Of a stretch of 64,000 nt of DNA, positions 21,184 to 30,013 are shown in pieces. Origin of the DNA: Stutzerimonas stutzeri RCH2 (GTDB lineage Bacteria; Pseudomonadota; Gammaproteobacteria; Pseudomonadales; Pseudomonadaceae); contig NC_019936.1 in NCBI RefSeq assembly GCF_000327065.1, forward strand, positions 1,240,001 through 1,304,000, given 5' to 3'. Under the pieces are notes generated by a model that worked only from the letters and a program-made list of their open reading frames with translations, was not told the origin of the DNA and ran no database searches. The translations under genes and the position numbers were made by a program. The stretch's first letter is position 1, and the number at the start of each line of letters is the position of its first letter.

Positions 21184-21756
21184 ATGAGCCTGAGCGCGGT
21201 GGTTGTGCTGGTGGTGCTGTTTCTCGTCGCCGCCTATGCGGTGATCCTCTACAACGGCCTTGTGCGGCTCAAGCATGGCGTCGGCAAGGCGTGGGCGAAC
21301 ATTGACGTGCTGCTGCGCCAGCGCCATGAAGAGCTGCCCAAGCTGGTGGAAACCTGTCGGCAGTACATGCAACACGAACGCAACACGCTGGAGCAGGTGA
21401 TCAGCGCGCGCAACGCGGTGTCCAGTGCTCGGGAGCAGGGCGATGTCGGTGCGCTGGGACAGGCCGAGACCGGCCTGCGTGCTGGGTTGGGGCGGCTGTT
21501 CGCGCTGGCTGAGAACTACCCTGAGCTGAAGGCCAATGACAGTTTCCGCCATCTGCAACAACGCATCAGTGGGCTCGAAAGCGGCATCGCTGACCGCCGC
21601 GAGCTGTACAACGAGGCGGTAAACCTGAACAACGTGCGCATCGAGCAGTTCCCCGATGTGCTACTGGCCCGGGCGTTCGGCTTCAAGGAGGCCGCGCTGT
21701 TGCAGTTCAGCGAGGCGGAGAAGGCCGACGTCGATCTGAAGGCGCTGTTCGGCTGA
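21184..21756 (+). CDS. LemA family protein
   Basis: A 190-residue protein with one N-terminal membrane helix (MSLSAVVVLVVLFLVAAYAV) and a cytoplasm-predicted helical domain with LemA signatures (YNGLVRLKHGVGKAWANIDVLLRQRHEELPKLV, split by short variable stretches; ENYPELKANDSF; YNEAVNLNNVRIEQFPD). The function of LemA proteins is unsettled. They often sit next to membrane proteins of the GIDE or TPM type. ATG 21184 is chosen over an upstream in-frame ATG because it has a GGAG ribosome site and starts at the membrane helix. It is translationally close to the next gene (1-base gap). Confidence 0.9.
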   Translation: MSLSAVVVLVVLFLVAAYAVILYNGLVRLKHGVGKAWANIDVLLRQRHEELPKLVETCRQYMQHERNTLEQVISARNAVSSAREQGDVGALGQAETGLRAGLGRLFALAENYPELKANDSFRHLQQRISGLESGIADRRELYNEAVNLNNVRIEQFPDVLLARAFGFKEAALLQFSEAEKADVDLKALFG

Positions 21757-21757
21757 A

Positions 21758-22651
21758 ATGGATCTCGGCCAGTTTTTCAGCCTCGCGCTGGCTGCTGCGC
21801 TGTGCATCGGTGGTGCCTGGATCTGCATCGGGCGCTGGTCGCGCGCACGGCATCTGCTCGATACCCCGACGTCACGCATCCGCTCTGCGGCGCAGGGCTA
21901 TGTCGAGCTGGTCGGCATTCTGCGTGAGCTGGGCGTGCCACAACCCACCGCGCCGCTTACCGATGAGCATTGCCTCTGGTGGCGCTACTGCATCGAAGAG
22001 TATCGCTCCAATGGCAAGCGCAGCAGCTGGAATGTGCTGGAGCGAGGCACCAGCGAGGCCTGGTTACGCCTGGCCGATGCCACCGGCGAGTGCCTGATCG
22101 ACCCGCGTGGCGCCGATGTGCATCCTGCTTTTCGCAAGGTCTGGACCGGCAGCCTGCGCCACCCCCGTGGCGTCGCGCCAAGTGGCTGGCTGGGCCTGCT
22201 CAGTAGCGGCAAACGCTATCGCTACACCGAGGAACGGCTACACGACGGTGAACCGCTGTATGCGATCGGCGACTTTCGCACCACCGGCGGCGGTCGCCAC
22301 GGCCTCGACCTGTCATCAGCCAAGCGTGAAGTGATCCGACAGTGGAAGGGTGACTACGCCGGTTTGCTGCAGCGTTTCGATAGCAACGCCGACGGGCAGC
22401 TCGACGAGCAGGAGTGGAATCGCGTCCACTTGGCCGCGCGGCTCGAGGCAGAGGACCGTCACCGCCAGAGCAGCGCTGCTCCGGAACAGCATCAATTGGC
22501 TCGCCCCAATGAAGCGCTGCCCTTCGTGCTGTCCAGTCATGGTGAGGAAGTCATTACCCGGCGTTTCTACTGGCAGGCAGCGGGAGGCGCGGCGATGTGC
22601 CTGGTGGGCGCCGTATGGCTGGCAATGCAGCTGGGTATAACCGCCTGGTAA
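21758..22651 (+). CDS. GIDE/BAM-type membrane protein with an embedded EF-hand
   Basis: A 297-residue protein with a membrane helix at about 6-25 and another at about 274-293, matching the two-helix layout of bacterial GIDE (MULAN-related) proteins. The middle contains the conserved CLWWRYCIEEY and CLIDPRGADVHP regions. Residues 208-219 form a textbook EF-hand loop: D208, N210, D212, G213, L215 and E219 occupy positions 1, 3, 5, 6, 8 and 12. No RING finger is present, so it is not a ubiquitin ligase despite the family name. It begins one base after lemA ends; the pair likely forms one membrane complex. Function unknown; calcium responsiveness is an inference. Confidence 0.75.
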   Translation: MDLGQFFSLALAAALCIGGAWICIGRWSRARHLLDTPTSRIRSAAQGYVELVGILRELGVPQPTAPLTDEHCLWWRYCIEEYRSNGKRSSWNVLERGTSEAWLRLADATGECLIDPRGADVHPAFRKVWTGSLRHPRGVAPSGWLGLLSSGKRYRYTEERLHDGEPLYAIGDFRTTGGGRHGLDLSSAKREVIRQWKGDYAGLLQRFDSNADGQLDEQEWNRVHLAARLEAEDRHRQSSAAPEQHQLARPNEALPFVLSSHGEEVITRRFYWQAAGGAAMCLVGAVWLAMQLGITAW

Positions 22652-22665
22652 CCGCTAGCCGCCGC

Positions 22666-23349
22666 TCAGCGATTGCGCTTTTCGGCGATCCAGATGGTGT
22701 GGCGTGTGCCGCGGTTGCCATGAGCGAACACCTGCACTTCCTCGGCCTTGAAACCAGCCTTGGCAAGCTTGTCGGAGAAGGCCCGGTCGGCGCTGGCCGA
22801 CCACACGGCGAGCACGCCGGACGGGCGCAGTGCGCGGGCGCAGGCGTTCAGACCATCCAGTGAATAGAGCCAGCTGTTGCTCTTCTGCGTCAGGCCTTCA
22901 GGACCGTTGTCCACGTCCAGCATGATTGCATCGAAGCCCTGAGGCTGCTGTTGCAGCAGTTCGGCGACGTCCTGATTGAGCACCTGGCTGCGGCGGTCGC
23001 GCACAGGATGTCCGGACTTCGCGCCGAGCGCGCCGTGGTTCCACTCGATCACCCCCGGCACCAGTTCCGCTACCAGTACCTCGGCATCAGGTCCCAAATG
23101 GCGCAGGGCGGAAGCCAGGGTAAAGCCCATGCCCAATCCACCGATCAGGACGCGTACCTGCGGCCGGCCGGCGATCCGCTTGCAGGGAATCTCCGCCAAC
23201 GCGTCTTCCGAGCCGTGGGTACGCGTGTTCATCAGCTGGTTGCCGTTACCGCCCTGGATCTTGATGACGAAGTCATCGCCATATTCGAACAGGCACAGGG
23301 TGCCACCGGTGGGGATCGCAGCGGTGTCCAGAAGTACGAAACGTTTCAT
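22666..23349 (-). CDS. Spermidine synthase-like methyltransferase-fold protein
   Basis: A 227-residue Rossmann-fold protein with VLIGGLGMGFTLASALRHLG (cofactor-binding glycine loop), VLVAELVPGVIEWNH and DAIMLDVDNGPEG, resembling spermidine synthase family proteins. The family includes true aminopropyltransferases and many uncharacterised proteins. It is shorter than E. coli SpeE (288 aa) and no speD is nearby, so polyamine synthesis is unproven. Convergent with the lemA-GIDE pair. Confidence 0.75.
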   Translation of the reverse strand: MKRFVLLDTAAIPTGGTLCLFEYGDDFVIKIQGGNGNQLMNTRTHGSEDALAEIPCKRIAGRPQVRVLIGGLGMGFTLASALRHLGPDAEVLVAELVPGVIEWNHGALGAKSGHPVRDRRSQVLNQDVAELLQQQPQGFDAIMLDVDNGPEGLTQKSNSWLYSLDGLNACARALRPSGVLAVWSASADRAFSDKLAKAGFKAEEVQVFAHGNRGTRHTIWIAEKRNR

Positions 23350-23474
23350 CGAGGGCTCGTCGCAGGCCGCGGATGGCGAAAAGGGGCGGGAAGTGTGGCC
23401 GAAGTCCCTGCGGCTGGCCAGCGTTTGGGCTCGTGAGCCAAATGATTAAGATGGCGAGGACTTGCTGACCTGAT

Positions 23475-25535
23475 CTAGCGGAATTCGGAGTTGACGGCCC
23501 GGTCGAACGGCGCCGACTGGCGCAGCAGCAGGTCGAGATCGCGAGCCGGCAGCGGCTTGCTGTAGTAGTACCCCTGGCCCTCCTGGCACCCTTCGGCGAT
23601 CAGGTAGGCTTCCTGCGCCGGCGTTTCAACGCCCTCGGCGATCACCGTCATGCCCAGGCTCTTGCCCAGCTGGATGACCGCTCGGACGATGGTCGCGCCT
23701 TCGTCCTGACCGATGTCCTGAACGAAGCTCTTGTCGATCTTGATCTTGTCCAGCGGCAGGCTCTTGAGATAGCTGAGCGAGGAATAACCGGTACCGAAGT
23801 CATCGATCGCAATCAGCGCGCCGGAACGCCGCAGGCTGTGCAGGTTGTTCGCCGCGGCGTCGATGTCCTCCATCAGCCCGGTTTCGGTGACCTCCAGCTC
23901 AAGGGTTTCTGCGGGCAGCTGATGCTTGTGCAGCAGCTCGCCGATCATCGCTGGCAGCTGCGGATGACGCAGTTGCACCGTGGAAAGGTTCACCGCCACG
24001 CGAAGGCCGGTATGACCCTGAGCGTGCCATTGACGCAGCTGGCTGCACGCCTGATCGAGCACCCACTGGCCGATCTCGATGATGCTGCCGTTCTGCTCGG
24101 CCAGCGGAATGAACAGATCTGGCGGTACCAGTTTGCCCTGCGGATGCTTCCAGCGAATCAGCGCCTCGACGCCGGTGATGCGGTTGTGCCGGTAGTCCAC
24201 CTGCGGTTGGTAGACCAGATGAAACTCGTTGCGCTTGAGCGCTTCGCTGAGATCCTTCTCCAGCTCCCTGCGGGCGCGCATCTCGCTGTCGATACTGGCG
24301 ACATAAAACTGGTAGCGGTTGCGCGAGCGGCTCTTGGCCAGGGTCATGGTCTGCTCGGCCTTCTGCAGCAGCTTCTCGGTGTTATCACCATCTTCCGGAT
24401 AAAGCGTGATGCCGATGGTCGCACGCAGTCGAATCGGGTGGCCGTCCAGCTCGATCGGGTTCTCCAGATCGTCGAGCACCGCCTGGGCCAGCTCGGCGGC
24501 CTCGTAGGGTTGCTCGATGCCACTCAGTACCAGCACGAACTGGTCGCCGCCCAGTCGCGCCAGCGCGCCCAGGCGCGTCTCCGAGGCGCGTAAACGATCG
24601 GCCAGGGCCTGCAGCATGTAGTCGCCGGCCTGGTAGCTGTACTGCTCGTTGACGCCCTTGAAGTCATCAAGGCCCAGGCAGAGCACAGCGATACGTCGCT
24701 GCAGGCGGCGCGCTTCGTCGAGGATATGGTCGAGCTGGCTCTGCAGTTGCTGGCGGTTGGGCAGACCGGTCAGCGAGTCGTACTGGGTCAGGCGATGCAG
24801 GCTACTTTCGGCCTCCTGACGCAGGTGCATATTGTGTTCGATGGAGGCGAGCAGGCCGTTGGCTGTTTCCACCCAGAGGCCCAGCTCGTTGCGCTCGTGT
24901 CCCCTGATCATCGGCAGCTTGTGCTCGCCGGGCCGGTCGGGATTGATCTGCGCGAGGTGCTCGATGAGCTTGGTCAACGGACGGGTCAGCAGCCACTGGT
25001 AGATCAGAAAGAGCACAAAGCCGAGGGTCAGTGCGCGCAGGAGGCCAAGGATAAAGATGACGACGGAGTCGTTGACGAACTCCTGGCCATACTGGGCGGT
25101 GTCCAGCGTGATGCGCAGTTCGCCGTAGTACTCGTTGTAGGGCGGCTTGCCGATCAGCGGGATCGAGAATTGCTGGTCGCGACCAAGAATCGGATCGGTC
25201 AGCCAGCGGGTCGGCAGGCTGATGGGAGGTCTGATCTTCAGCGCCAGCATGCCTTCATCCGGATGACCGATCGATGCCATGCGAATCGATTCATGCTGAA
25301 ACAGGCCTTCCATCACCTGGGCGCCCATCTCCCGGTCGAGACTGTAGATCGCCTGCGTGGAGGGGTCGCGCGTCATACGCAGGATGCGCTGGGCATCGGC
25401 CTCGATCAGCTGGCGCGTCTTGTACGCGCCGAAGATGATCTGCGCGCAGCTGAGTACCAGTCCTACCGCCAGCGCCGATAGCAGGACGACACGCAGGAGT
25501 TTACGCGACAGGCTATTGCGTATTTCCAGCTTCAA
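23475..25535 (-). CDS. bifA: Cyclic di-GMP phosphodiesterase BifA
   Basis: A 686-residue inner-membrane protein. Helix 1 is at about 12-36, a periplasmic sensor region follows, helix 2 is at about 158-182, and then come HAMP-like, GGDEF and EAL domains. The GGDEF site is degenerate (GGDQF, residues 329-333), while the EAL domain is intact (EALIRWKH at about 457, LEVTETG, DDFGTGYSS, AEGVETPAQ). This combination, the length, and the location beside sodB identify BifA, which degrades c-di-GMP and so promotes swarming and limits biofilm in pseudomonads. The start is a TTG preceded by AAAAGGA; no ATG fits. Confidence 0.93.
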   Translation of the reverse strand: MKLEIRNSLSRKLLRVVLLSALAVGLVLSCAQIIFGAYKTRQLIEADAQRILRMTRDPSTQAIYSLDREMGAQVMEGLFQHESIRMASIGHPDEGMLALKIRPPISLPTRWLTDPILGRDQQFSIPLIGKPPYNEYYGELRITLDTAQYGQEFVNDSVVIFILGLLRALTLGFVLFLIYQWLLTRPLTKLIEHLAQINPDRPGEHKLPMIRGHERNELGLWVETANGLLASIEHNMHLRQEAESSLHRLTQYDSLTGLPNRQQLQSQLDHILDEARRLQRRIAVLCLGLDDFKGVNEQYSYQAGDYMLQALADRLRASETRLGALARLGGDQFVLVLSGIEQPYEAAELAQAVLDDLENPIELDGHPIRLRATIGITLYPEDGDNTEKLLQKAEQTMTLAKSRSRNRYQFYVASIDSEMRARRELEKDLSEALKRNEFHLVYQPQVDYRHNRITGVEALIRWKHPQGKLVPPDLFIPLAEQNGSIIEIGQWVLDQACSQLRQWHAQGHTGLRVAVNLSTVQLRHPQLPAMIGELLHKHQLPAETLELEVTETGLMEDIDAAANNLHSLRRSGALIAIDDFGTGYSSLSYLKSLPLDKIKIDKSFVQDIGQDEGATIVRAVIQLGKSLGMTVIAEGVETPAQEAYLIAEGCQEGQGYYYSKPLPARDLDLLLRQSAPFDRAVNSEFR

Positions 25536-25768
25536 ATGAAGGTCCTTTTCCGTGCCGACGCCCGGTCGCAGAAATGTTGATAGTCATTCGGCAATCGTCA
25601 AAGAGGCCGTTAACCCCGGGATTCGCAGCTTAAGCACGTGCGGCACCTCGCTGGATGCAAGGGCAATCCCGTATTACTAAGCAAAGATAGCGTATTGAAT
25701 CATTTCACGGAGACATCCGTTGAGCACGAATACCAATCTATAGCGGCAGACCCGGGCCAAGCCTTAAA

Positions 25769-25802
25769 TGAAAATGCCCGCGTGGGGGCGGGCATTTCAT
25801 TA
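25769..25802 (-). terminator. Rho-independent terminator after sodB
   Basis: On the minus strand, GAAATGCCCGC / GCGGGCATTTTC forms a strong stem with a short C-rich loop followed by TTTTCATTTAAGG, directly downstream of the sodB stop. Confidence 0.8.
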
Positions 25803-25817
25803 CTGCGGTCTGGCTGC

Positions 25818-26399
25818 TTAGCCTGCGAAGTTCTTCGCGACGAAGTCCCAGTTGACCAGGTTCCAGAACGCTTCGACGAATTTCGGACGAGCGTTGCGGT
25901 AGTCGATGTAGTAGGCGTGCTCCCAGACGTCGCAGGTCAGCAGCGGCTTGTCGCCAGCGGTCATCGGGTTGCCGGCACCGATGGTGCTCGCCAGGCCGAG
26001 GCTGCCGTCGGACTTCTTGACCAGCCAGGCCCAGCCGGAGCCGAAGGTGCCGATAGCGGTCTTGGTGAACTCTTCCTTGAACTTGTCGAAGGAACCGAAA
26101 GAAGCGTTGATGGCCTCAGCCAGGGCGCCAGTCGGCTGGCCACCGGCGTTCGGCGCCAGGCAGTTCCAGAAGAAGGTGTGATTCCAGACCTGAGCGGCGT
26201 TGTTGAAGATGCCACCCGAAGAGGTCTTGATGATGCTTTCCAGATCCTTGCCTTCGAACTCGGTGCCCGGGATCAGGTTGTTCAGGTTGGTCACGTAAGC
26301 AGCATGGTGCTTGTCGTGGTGGAACTCGAGCGTCTCGGCGGACATGTGCGGCTCGAGAGCATTCTTTTCGTACGGCAGCGGCGGCAATTCGAAAGCCAT
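25818..26399 (-). CDS. sodB: Iron superoxide dismutase
   Basis: A 193-residue cytoplasmic Fe-SOD. It starts [18 protein letters not shown] and carries the metal ligands in [23 protein letters not shown] and [21 protein letters not shown] and SGWAWLV favour the iron over the manganese subtype. ATG 26399 has TAGGAGATACATC upstream; longer frames upstream are not conserved. It converts superoxide to hydrogen peroxide and oxygen. Single gene with its own terminator. Confidence 0.97.
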   Translation of the reverse strand: MAFELPPLPYEKNALEPHMSAETLEFHHDKHHAAYVTNLNNLIPGTEFEGKDLESIIKTSSGGIFNNAAQVWNHTFFWNCLAPNAGGQPTGALAEAINASFGSFDKFKEEFTKTAIGTFGSGWAWLVKKSDGSLGLASTIGAGNPMTAGDKPLLTCDVWEHAYYIDYRNARPKFVEAFWNLVNWDFVAKNFAG

Positions 26400-26800
26400 G
26401 ATGTATCTCCTACTCAGGTGTCGAGGATTGATGCGGCCAGCTGGAAGGAGCGTACGAGGCGTGCCGGACATTGCCGGTGAACAGGTGCGAATGCGCGTCC
26501 CGCCCTGACCTCTGTCGTTCCCTTCGCTCGCTACATGCTTGCGCAATCTCTGGCCGTTCACGGTCGGCCGAACAGACAGACTGAAGCCTTCCGCTCCATG
26601 TCTGCGAGCCAGCGATCATAGCACCCGACCTGCGGCAAAACCACGCGGCAACTGTATGGAATATAGGTTCCAGAGGGGTTGGCGGTGTGATGCCATCGGT
26701 TGCGAAAGACTGGCTGCGCCTTGCGTGGACCGCGTCACCTGCTCGGGCGTTCCTTGCGAGCTGCCAATCGGTGCGCGGTGGGATGCCGCGGGCAACGGCC
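26400..26800. other. 401-base intergenic stretch between sodB and the ArgO-like gene
   Basis: It holds the sodB leader and promoter region next to 26400. I could not identify a clear promoter, operator, RNA or gene. Open frames here are either antisense to the ArgO-like gene or without a ribosome site. Confidence 0.5.
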
Positions 26801-27409
26801 TCAGCCAGCGAATGCCAGTTGCGTGGCGATCGCGAACATCATGGCCGCAACGCCAAGGTCGATCAGGCGCCAGGTCAGCGGACGCGCCAACCAGGGTGCA
26901 AGCCAGGCGCCACCGAGCGCCAGGGTCATGAACCACAGCGTCGACGCGCTGGCTGCGCCGAGCGTGTAGGCACCTGGCTCGGGTTGCTGCGCGCCGAGAG
27001 ATCCGATCAGGACCACCGTATCGAGATAGACGTGGGGGTTGAGCAGGGTCACGGCCAGTGCGGCCAGCAATACCGCGCGCAGCGGACGCGGTTGTGCGTC
27101 GGCGCTGCGCAGACTCTGCGGCTTCGCCGCCCGGCGCAATGCCAGGGTGCCGTACCAGACCAGGAAAGCGACACCGCCCCAGCGAGTGATTTCCAGCAGC
27201 AGCGGATTGCTCGCCAGTACCGCCGCCAGACCAAACACGCCGACGCTGACCAGCAGTACGTCACAGACGATACACAGCGCGGCCACGGGCAGATGGTGTT
27301 CCCGACGCAGGCTCTGCGCGAGGACGAAGGCGTTCTGCGCGCCGATGGCCATGATCAACCCGGCCGCCACCAGTAGACCGTTGATATAGCTTTGCCAGAT
27401 CGCATTCAT
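26801..27409 (-). CDS. argO: LysE/ArgO family amino-acid exporter
   Basis: A 202-residue protein with five to six membrane helices and the LysE signature (GLIMAIGAQNAFVLAQSLRR at about residues 17-36; LLNPHVYLDTVVLIG in the second half). Relatives export arginine or lysine. It is divergent from an ArgP-type LysR regulator, the arrangement expected for ArgP-activated argO. Substrate specificity is inferred from this pairing. Confidence 0.9.
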   Translation of the reverse strand: MNAIWQSYINGLLVAAGLIMAIGAQNAFVLAQSLRREHHLPVAALCIVCDVLLVSVGVFGLAAVLASNPLLLEITRWGGVAFLVWYGTLALRRAAKPQSLRSADAQPRPLRAVLLAALAVTLLNPHVYLDTVVLIGSLGAQQPEPGAYTLGAASASTLWFMTLALGGAWLAPWLARPLTWRLIDLGVAAMMFAIATQLAFAG

Positions 27410-27502
27410 GTCCGCACGCCTCGTTCGAATTCTGCTGGCGAGTCTGGTGACTGACGGTCTATAAGAGAAACAAATTATCGTCAGGTAGCATTAGGAAAGC
27501 TG

Positions 27503-28393
27503 ATGTTCGATTACAAGCTGCTCGCTGCTTTGGCGGCGGTCGTGGAACAGGCGGGGTTCGAGCGTGCCGCACAGGCGCTTGGGCTTTCGCAATCGGCAGT
27601 ATCACAGCGGATCAAGCTGCTCGAGGCACGTGTCGGGCAACCCGTGCTGCTGCGTGATGCCCCGCCGAGGCCGACCGAGCTGGGCCAACGCTTGCTCAAT
27701 CATGTTCAGCAGGTGCGCCTGCTCGAGCGCGACCTGCAGGGCCAGGTCCCGGCGCTGGACGAGAACCGCTTGCCCGAACGGCTGCGGATCGCCCTCAATG
27801 CGGACAGTCTGGCTACCTGGTGGGCAGCTGCGGTCGCACCCTTCTGCGCCGAGCATCGGGTGTTGCTTGACCATGTGGTGGAGGATCAGGCCGTCGGTCT
27901 CAAAAGGATGCGGGCGGGCGAGGTGGCTGCGTGCGTATGCGCTGCGGAGCGCCCGCTGGCGGGTGCGCGTAGCCAGTTTCTCGGGGCGATGCGCTACCGT
28001 GCGCTGGCCAGCCCGGCGTTCATCAGTCGTCATTTCAAGCAGCTGCCAGCGGCGACGGATCTGGCGCGGGTACCGGCTGTGGTCTTTGGTCCGGACGATC
28101 AGTTGCAGCATCGCTACATGGCGTCAATCGGCGGCGGTGAGGCTTTCATCCACCATCTGTGCCCGTCTTCCGAGGGATTTGTGCGTCTGTTGCACAGCGG
28201 ACTGGGCTGGGGGCTGGTGCCGGAGTTGCAGGTGCGCGGCGAACTTGCGCGTGGGGAATTGGTCGATGTGCTGTCCGGGCCGCCGATCGACGTGCCGTTG
28301 TACTGGCACCACTGGCGTAATGGCGGGCAGTTGCTCGATGAACTGACCCGGCATCTGGTGCATTGCGCCAGCGGCTGGTTGCTGGTCGATTGA
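27503..28393 (+). CDS. argP: LysR-type regulator ArgP (IciA)
   Basis: A 296-residue LysR regulator. The N-terminal helix-turn-helix (ALAAVVEQAGFERAAQALGLSQSAVSQRIK, interrupted here by no gaps but spanning residues 6-35) is typical of ArgP, and a substrate-binding domain follows. In E. coli ArgP binds lysine or arginine and activates argO. Here it is divergent from the ArgO-like gene with a 93-base shared promoter region, which supports the assignment. GAAAGC upstream is a weak ribosome site. Confidence 0.88.
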   Translation: MFDYKLLAALAAVVEQAGFERAAQALGLSQSAVSQRIKLLEARVGQPVLLRDAPPRPTELGQRLLNHVQQVRLLERDLQGQVPALDENRLPERLRIALNADSLATWWAAAVAPFCAEHRVLLDHVVEDQAVGLKRMRAGEVAACVCAAERPLAGARSQFLGAMRYRALASPAFISRHFKQLPAATDLARVPAVVFGPDDQLQHRYMASIGGGEAFIHHLCPSSEGFVRLLHSGLGWGLVPELQVRGELARGELVDVLSGPPIDVPLYWHHWRNGGQLLDELTRHLVHCASGWLLVD

Positions 28394-28398
28394 CAGCT

Positions 28399-28668
28399 TC
28401 AGGCGAGAACTCGCTGGCCCCGATAGATGCGCACGGTAGCACTGCCTGAGTTCCGCGACGGAGGCGGCGCAGGCGCCGGCAACTGATCGCTGAAGGCGGC
28501 GAGCTGGCGGCCGAGTTCGCGCGTCAGTTCGTCATTCGAGCGCACGCAGCCGGCCAGCATGGCCGATACCGCGTCCGGTTGATTGAGATGGATGTCGAGT
28601 TGCTGCTCATCGCGAAGTCTGCGTCGCAGGCTGCGCATGCAGTCGATAACCGCTTTGTTCAGCTCCAT
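28399..28668 (-). CDS. Conserved hypothetical small protein
   Basis: An 89-residue hydrophilic protein that is helical at the N-terminus (MELNKAVIDCMRSLRRRLRD) and proline-rich near residue 65 (LPAPAPPPS). It has no membrane segment or recognised motif. A GAGG ribosome site precedes the ATG. Convergent with argP, 5 bases apart. Function unknown; no family recognised. Confidence 0.6.
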   Translation of the reverse strand: MELNKAVIDCMRSLRRRLRDEQQLDIHLNQPDAVSAMLAGCVRSNDELTRELGRQLAAFSDQLPAPAPPPSRNSGSATVRIYRGQRVLA

Positions 28669-29026
28669 GCTGTGTTCCTCGTGATTGCCCTAAGGCCCGA
28701 CATCCGTGTCGGAAGTGTCTATCCGCTGGCATGAGAGATAGAGCAAGCGGCGTACCAAGTCGTGCCCGACACCCGTCGAAAACCGGCGCAGCGCCGCGCA
28801 GGGCACAGCTGACGAGGTTTGTACCTTACCCATCGTGATTGGCCCGCGATGCGCAGGCGTCTCGCAGGAAGGCGAACTCGATGTTTTGTGCACCGTGATG
28901 CGTTTCACAGCCAGCGCCATGCTCTAACGCGGTGCATCTGGCTAGCAAGGCAGCCGTCGCTGATGGCTGCGTCCCGAATCGTTATACTGCGCGCTGTTTT
29001 TCGCTCCGCGCCATTGAAGGTACCCC
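28669..29026. other. 358-base intergenic stretch upstream of the poly-glycine protein
   Basis: It contains a TATACT -10-like element shortly upstream of the following gene but no convincing -35 partner. A 76-codon frame on the minus strand has no ribosome site or recognisable product. No RNA gene was recognised. Confidence 0.45.
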
Positions 29027-29953
29027 ATGCGCAACGATGCTCACGACGAACTGGACAATATCCCCAGCCTGACCGCAGGCCGTGATCGCGTGGAGCCCTA
29101 TCCGGCGCCGGATCTCGAGCCGATTCGGCGTACGGCTGCCGAGCCTGTCGACGATGGTCGCTCACGGCAGAAGCGCCGCGCCGGTGGCGGTGGTGGTGGT
29201 GGTGGTGGTGGTGGTGGTGGTGGTCGAGCGAGCTCGGCGCCGCTTTGGGTCATGGTGCTGGCCTTGCTGATCAGCCTTGGCGCGCTTGGCTGGTGGAGCT
29301 ACCAGAAGATCGCGATGCTGGAAATGCAGTTGGTCGCCACGCAGGAGAGTTTCGCCCGTATCAGCGAAGACGCCGCGGGGCGCCTGCAGGATATTTCCGG
29401 CAAGGTTGTCGCGACCGAGTCCAACGTGACCACCGAAAGCGAGGCCGTGAAGCTGCGCATCAAGCAGCTGGAGCAGCAGACCGTGGAGCTCGGCCGCAAG
29501 CAGCAGGCCTTCGCCACCGAGCAGCAGAGTCTGGCCGGTCGCCAGGGCAATCAGGATCAGCGTCTGGAAGAGCAGGGCAAACGTCTCGAGCGCCTGGGCA
29601 ATGATCTTCAGACTCAGCAAGGCACCACGGCGTCTCTGGCGGAATCCGTCAAGACGCTGGGTAGCGAGCAGGCGTCGCTGAAGTCGACGCTGGATGAGCA
29701 GGCCAAGCTGGCGGGACGGATCGATAGCCTGAGCAAGGATGTGGCAACACTGAAGCAGGGCGGCAATCAGAATCAGGCGATCAGCCGTCTGGAGCAGGAC
29801 ATCCTGGTGCTGCGCAGCCAGCTGGACAACCGTCCGGCACCGAGCGCCGCCAACACCGCCGAGTTCGACTCCTTCCGGGCTCAGGTTACCCGTACCATCA
29901 ATGCCATGCAGAGCCAGATCGCCAATCTGCAGGGGCAGATTGACGGTCGCTGA
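29027..29953 (+). CDS. Single-pass membrane coiled-coil protein with 14-glycine linker
   Basis: A 308-residue protein. The N-terminal hydrophilic part (1-52, ending RQKRRA) leads into 14 consecutive glycines (53-66), then a membrane helix (about 72-92, LWVMVLALLISLGALGWWSY), then about 210 residues of Gln/Glu/Lys/Leu-rich heptads predicted as coiled coil and probably periplasmic. The basic stretch before the glycines suggests a cytoplasmic N-terminus. Similar proteins occur in pseudomonads without known function. The glycine run is encoded mainly by a GGT repeat. AAGG precedes the ATG. Confidence 0.75.
   Translation: MRNDAHDELDNIPSLTAGRDRVEPYPAPDLEPIRRTAAEPVDDGRSRQKRRAGGGGGGGGGGGGGGRASSAPLWVMVLALLISLGALGWWSYQKIAMLEMQLVATQESFARISEDAAGRLQDISGKVVATESNVTTESEAVKLRIKQLEQQTVELGRKQQAFATEQQSLAGRQGNQDQRLEEQGKRLERLGNDLQTQQGTTASLAESVKTLGSEQASLKSTLDEQAKLAGRIDSLSKDVATLKQGGNQNQAISRLEQDILVLRSQLDNRPAPSAANTAEFDSFRAQVTRTINAMQSQIANLQGQIDGR
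29183..29224 (+). repeat. GGT trinucleotide microsatellite (14 Gly codons)
   Basis: GGT GGC followed by twelve GGT units in frame, encoding residues 53-66 of the coiled-coil membrane protein. Slippage would change linker length without a frameshift. Confidence 0.95.
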
Positions 29954-30013
29954 CCCGCAGTTCGCCGCCGCGCCTGTCGCGGCGGCGGCTTATCCCTCCT
30001 CCGGCGAGTCCTG

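Noticed and set aside
26616..26936. 106-codon minus-strand frame overlapping the ArgO-like gene
   Set aside because: Different frame across the 3' end of the exporter gene, without ribosome site; the exporter frame has clear family motifs.
28690..28920. 76-codon minus-strand frame in the gap before the poly-glycine protein gene
   Set aside because: No ribosome site, no motif, composition not distinct from random high-GC sequence.
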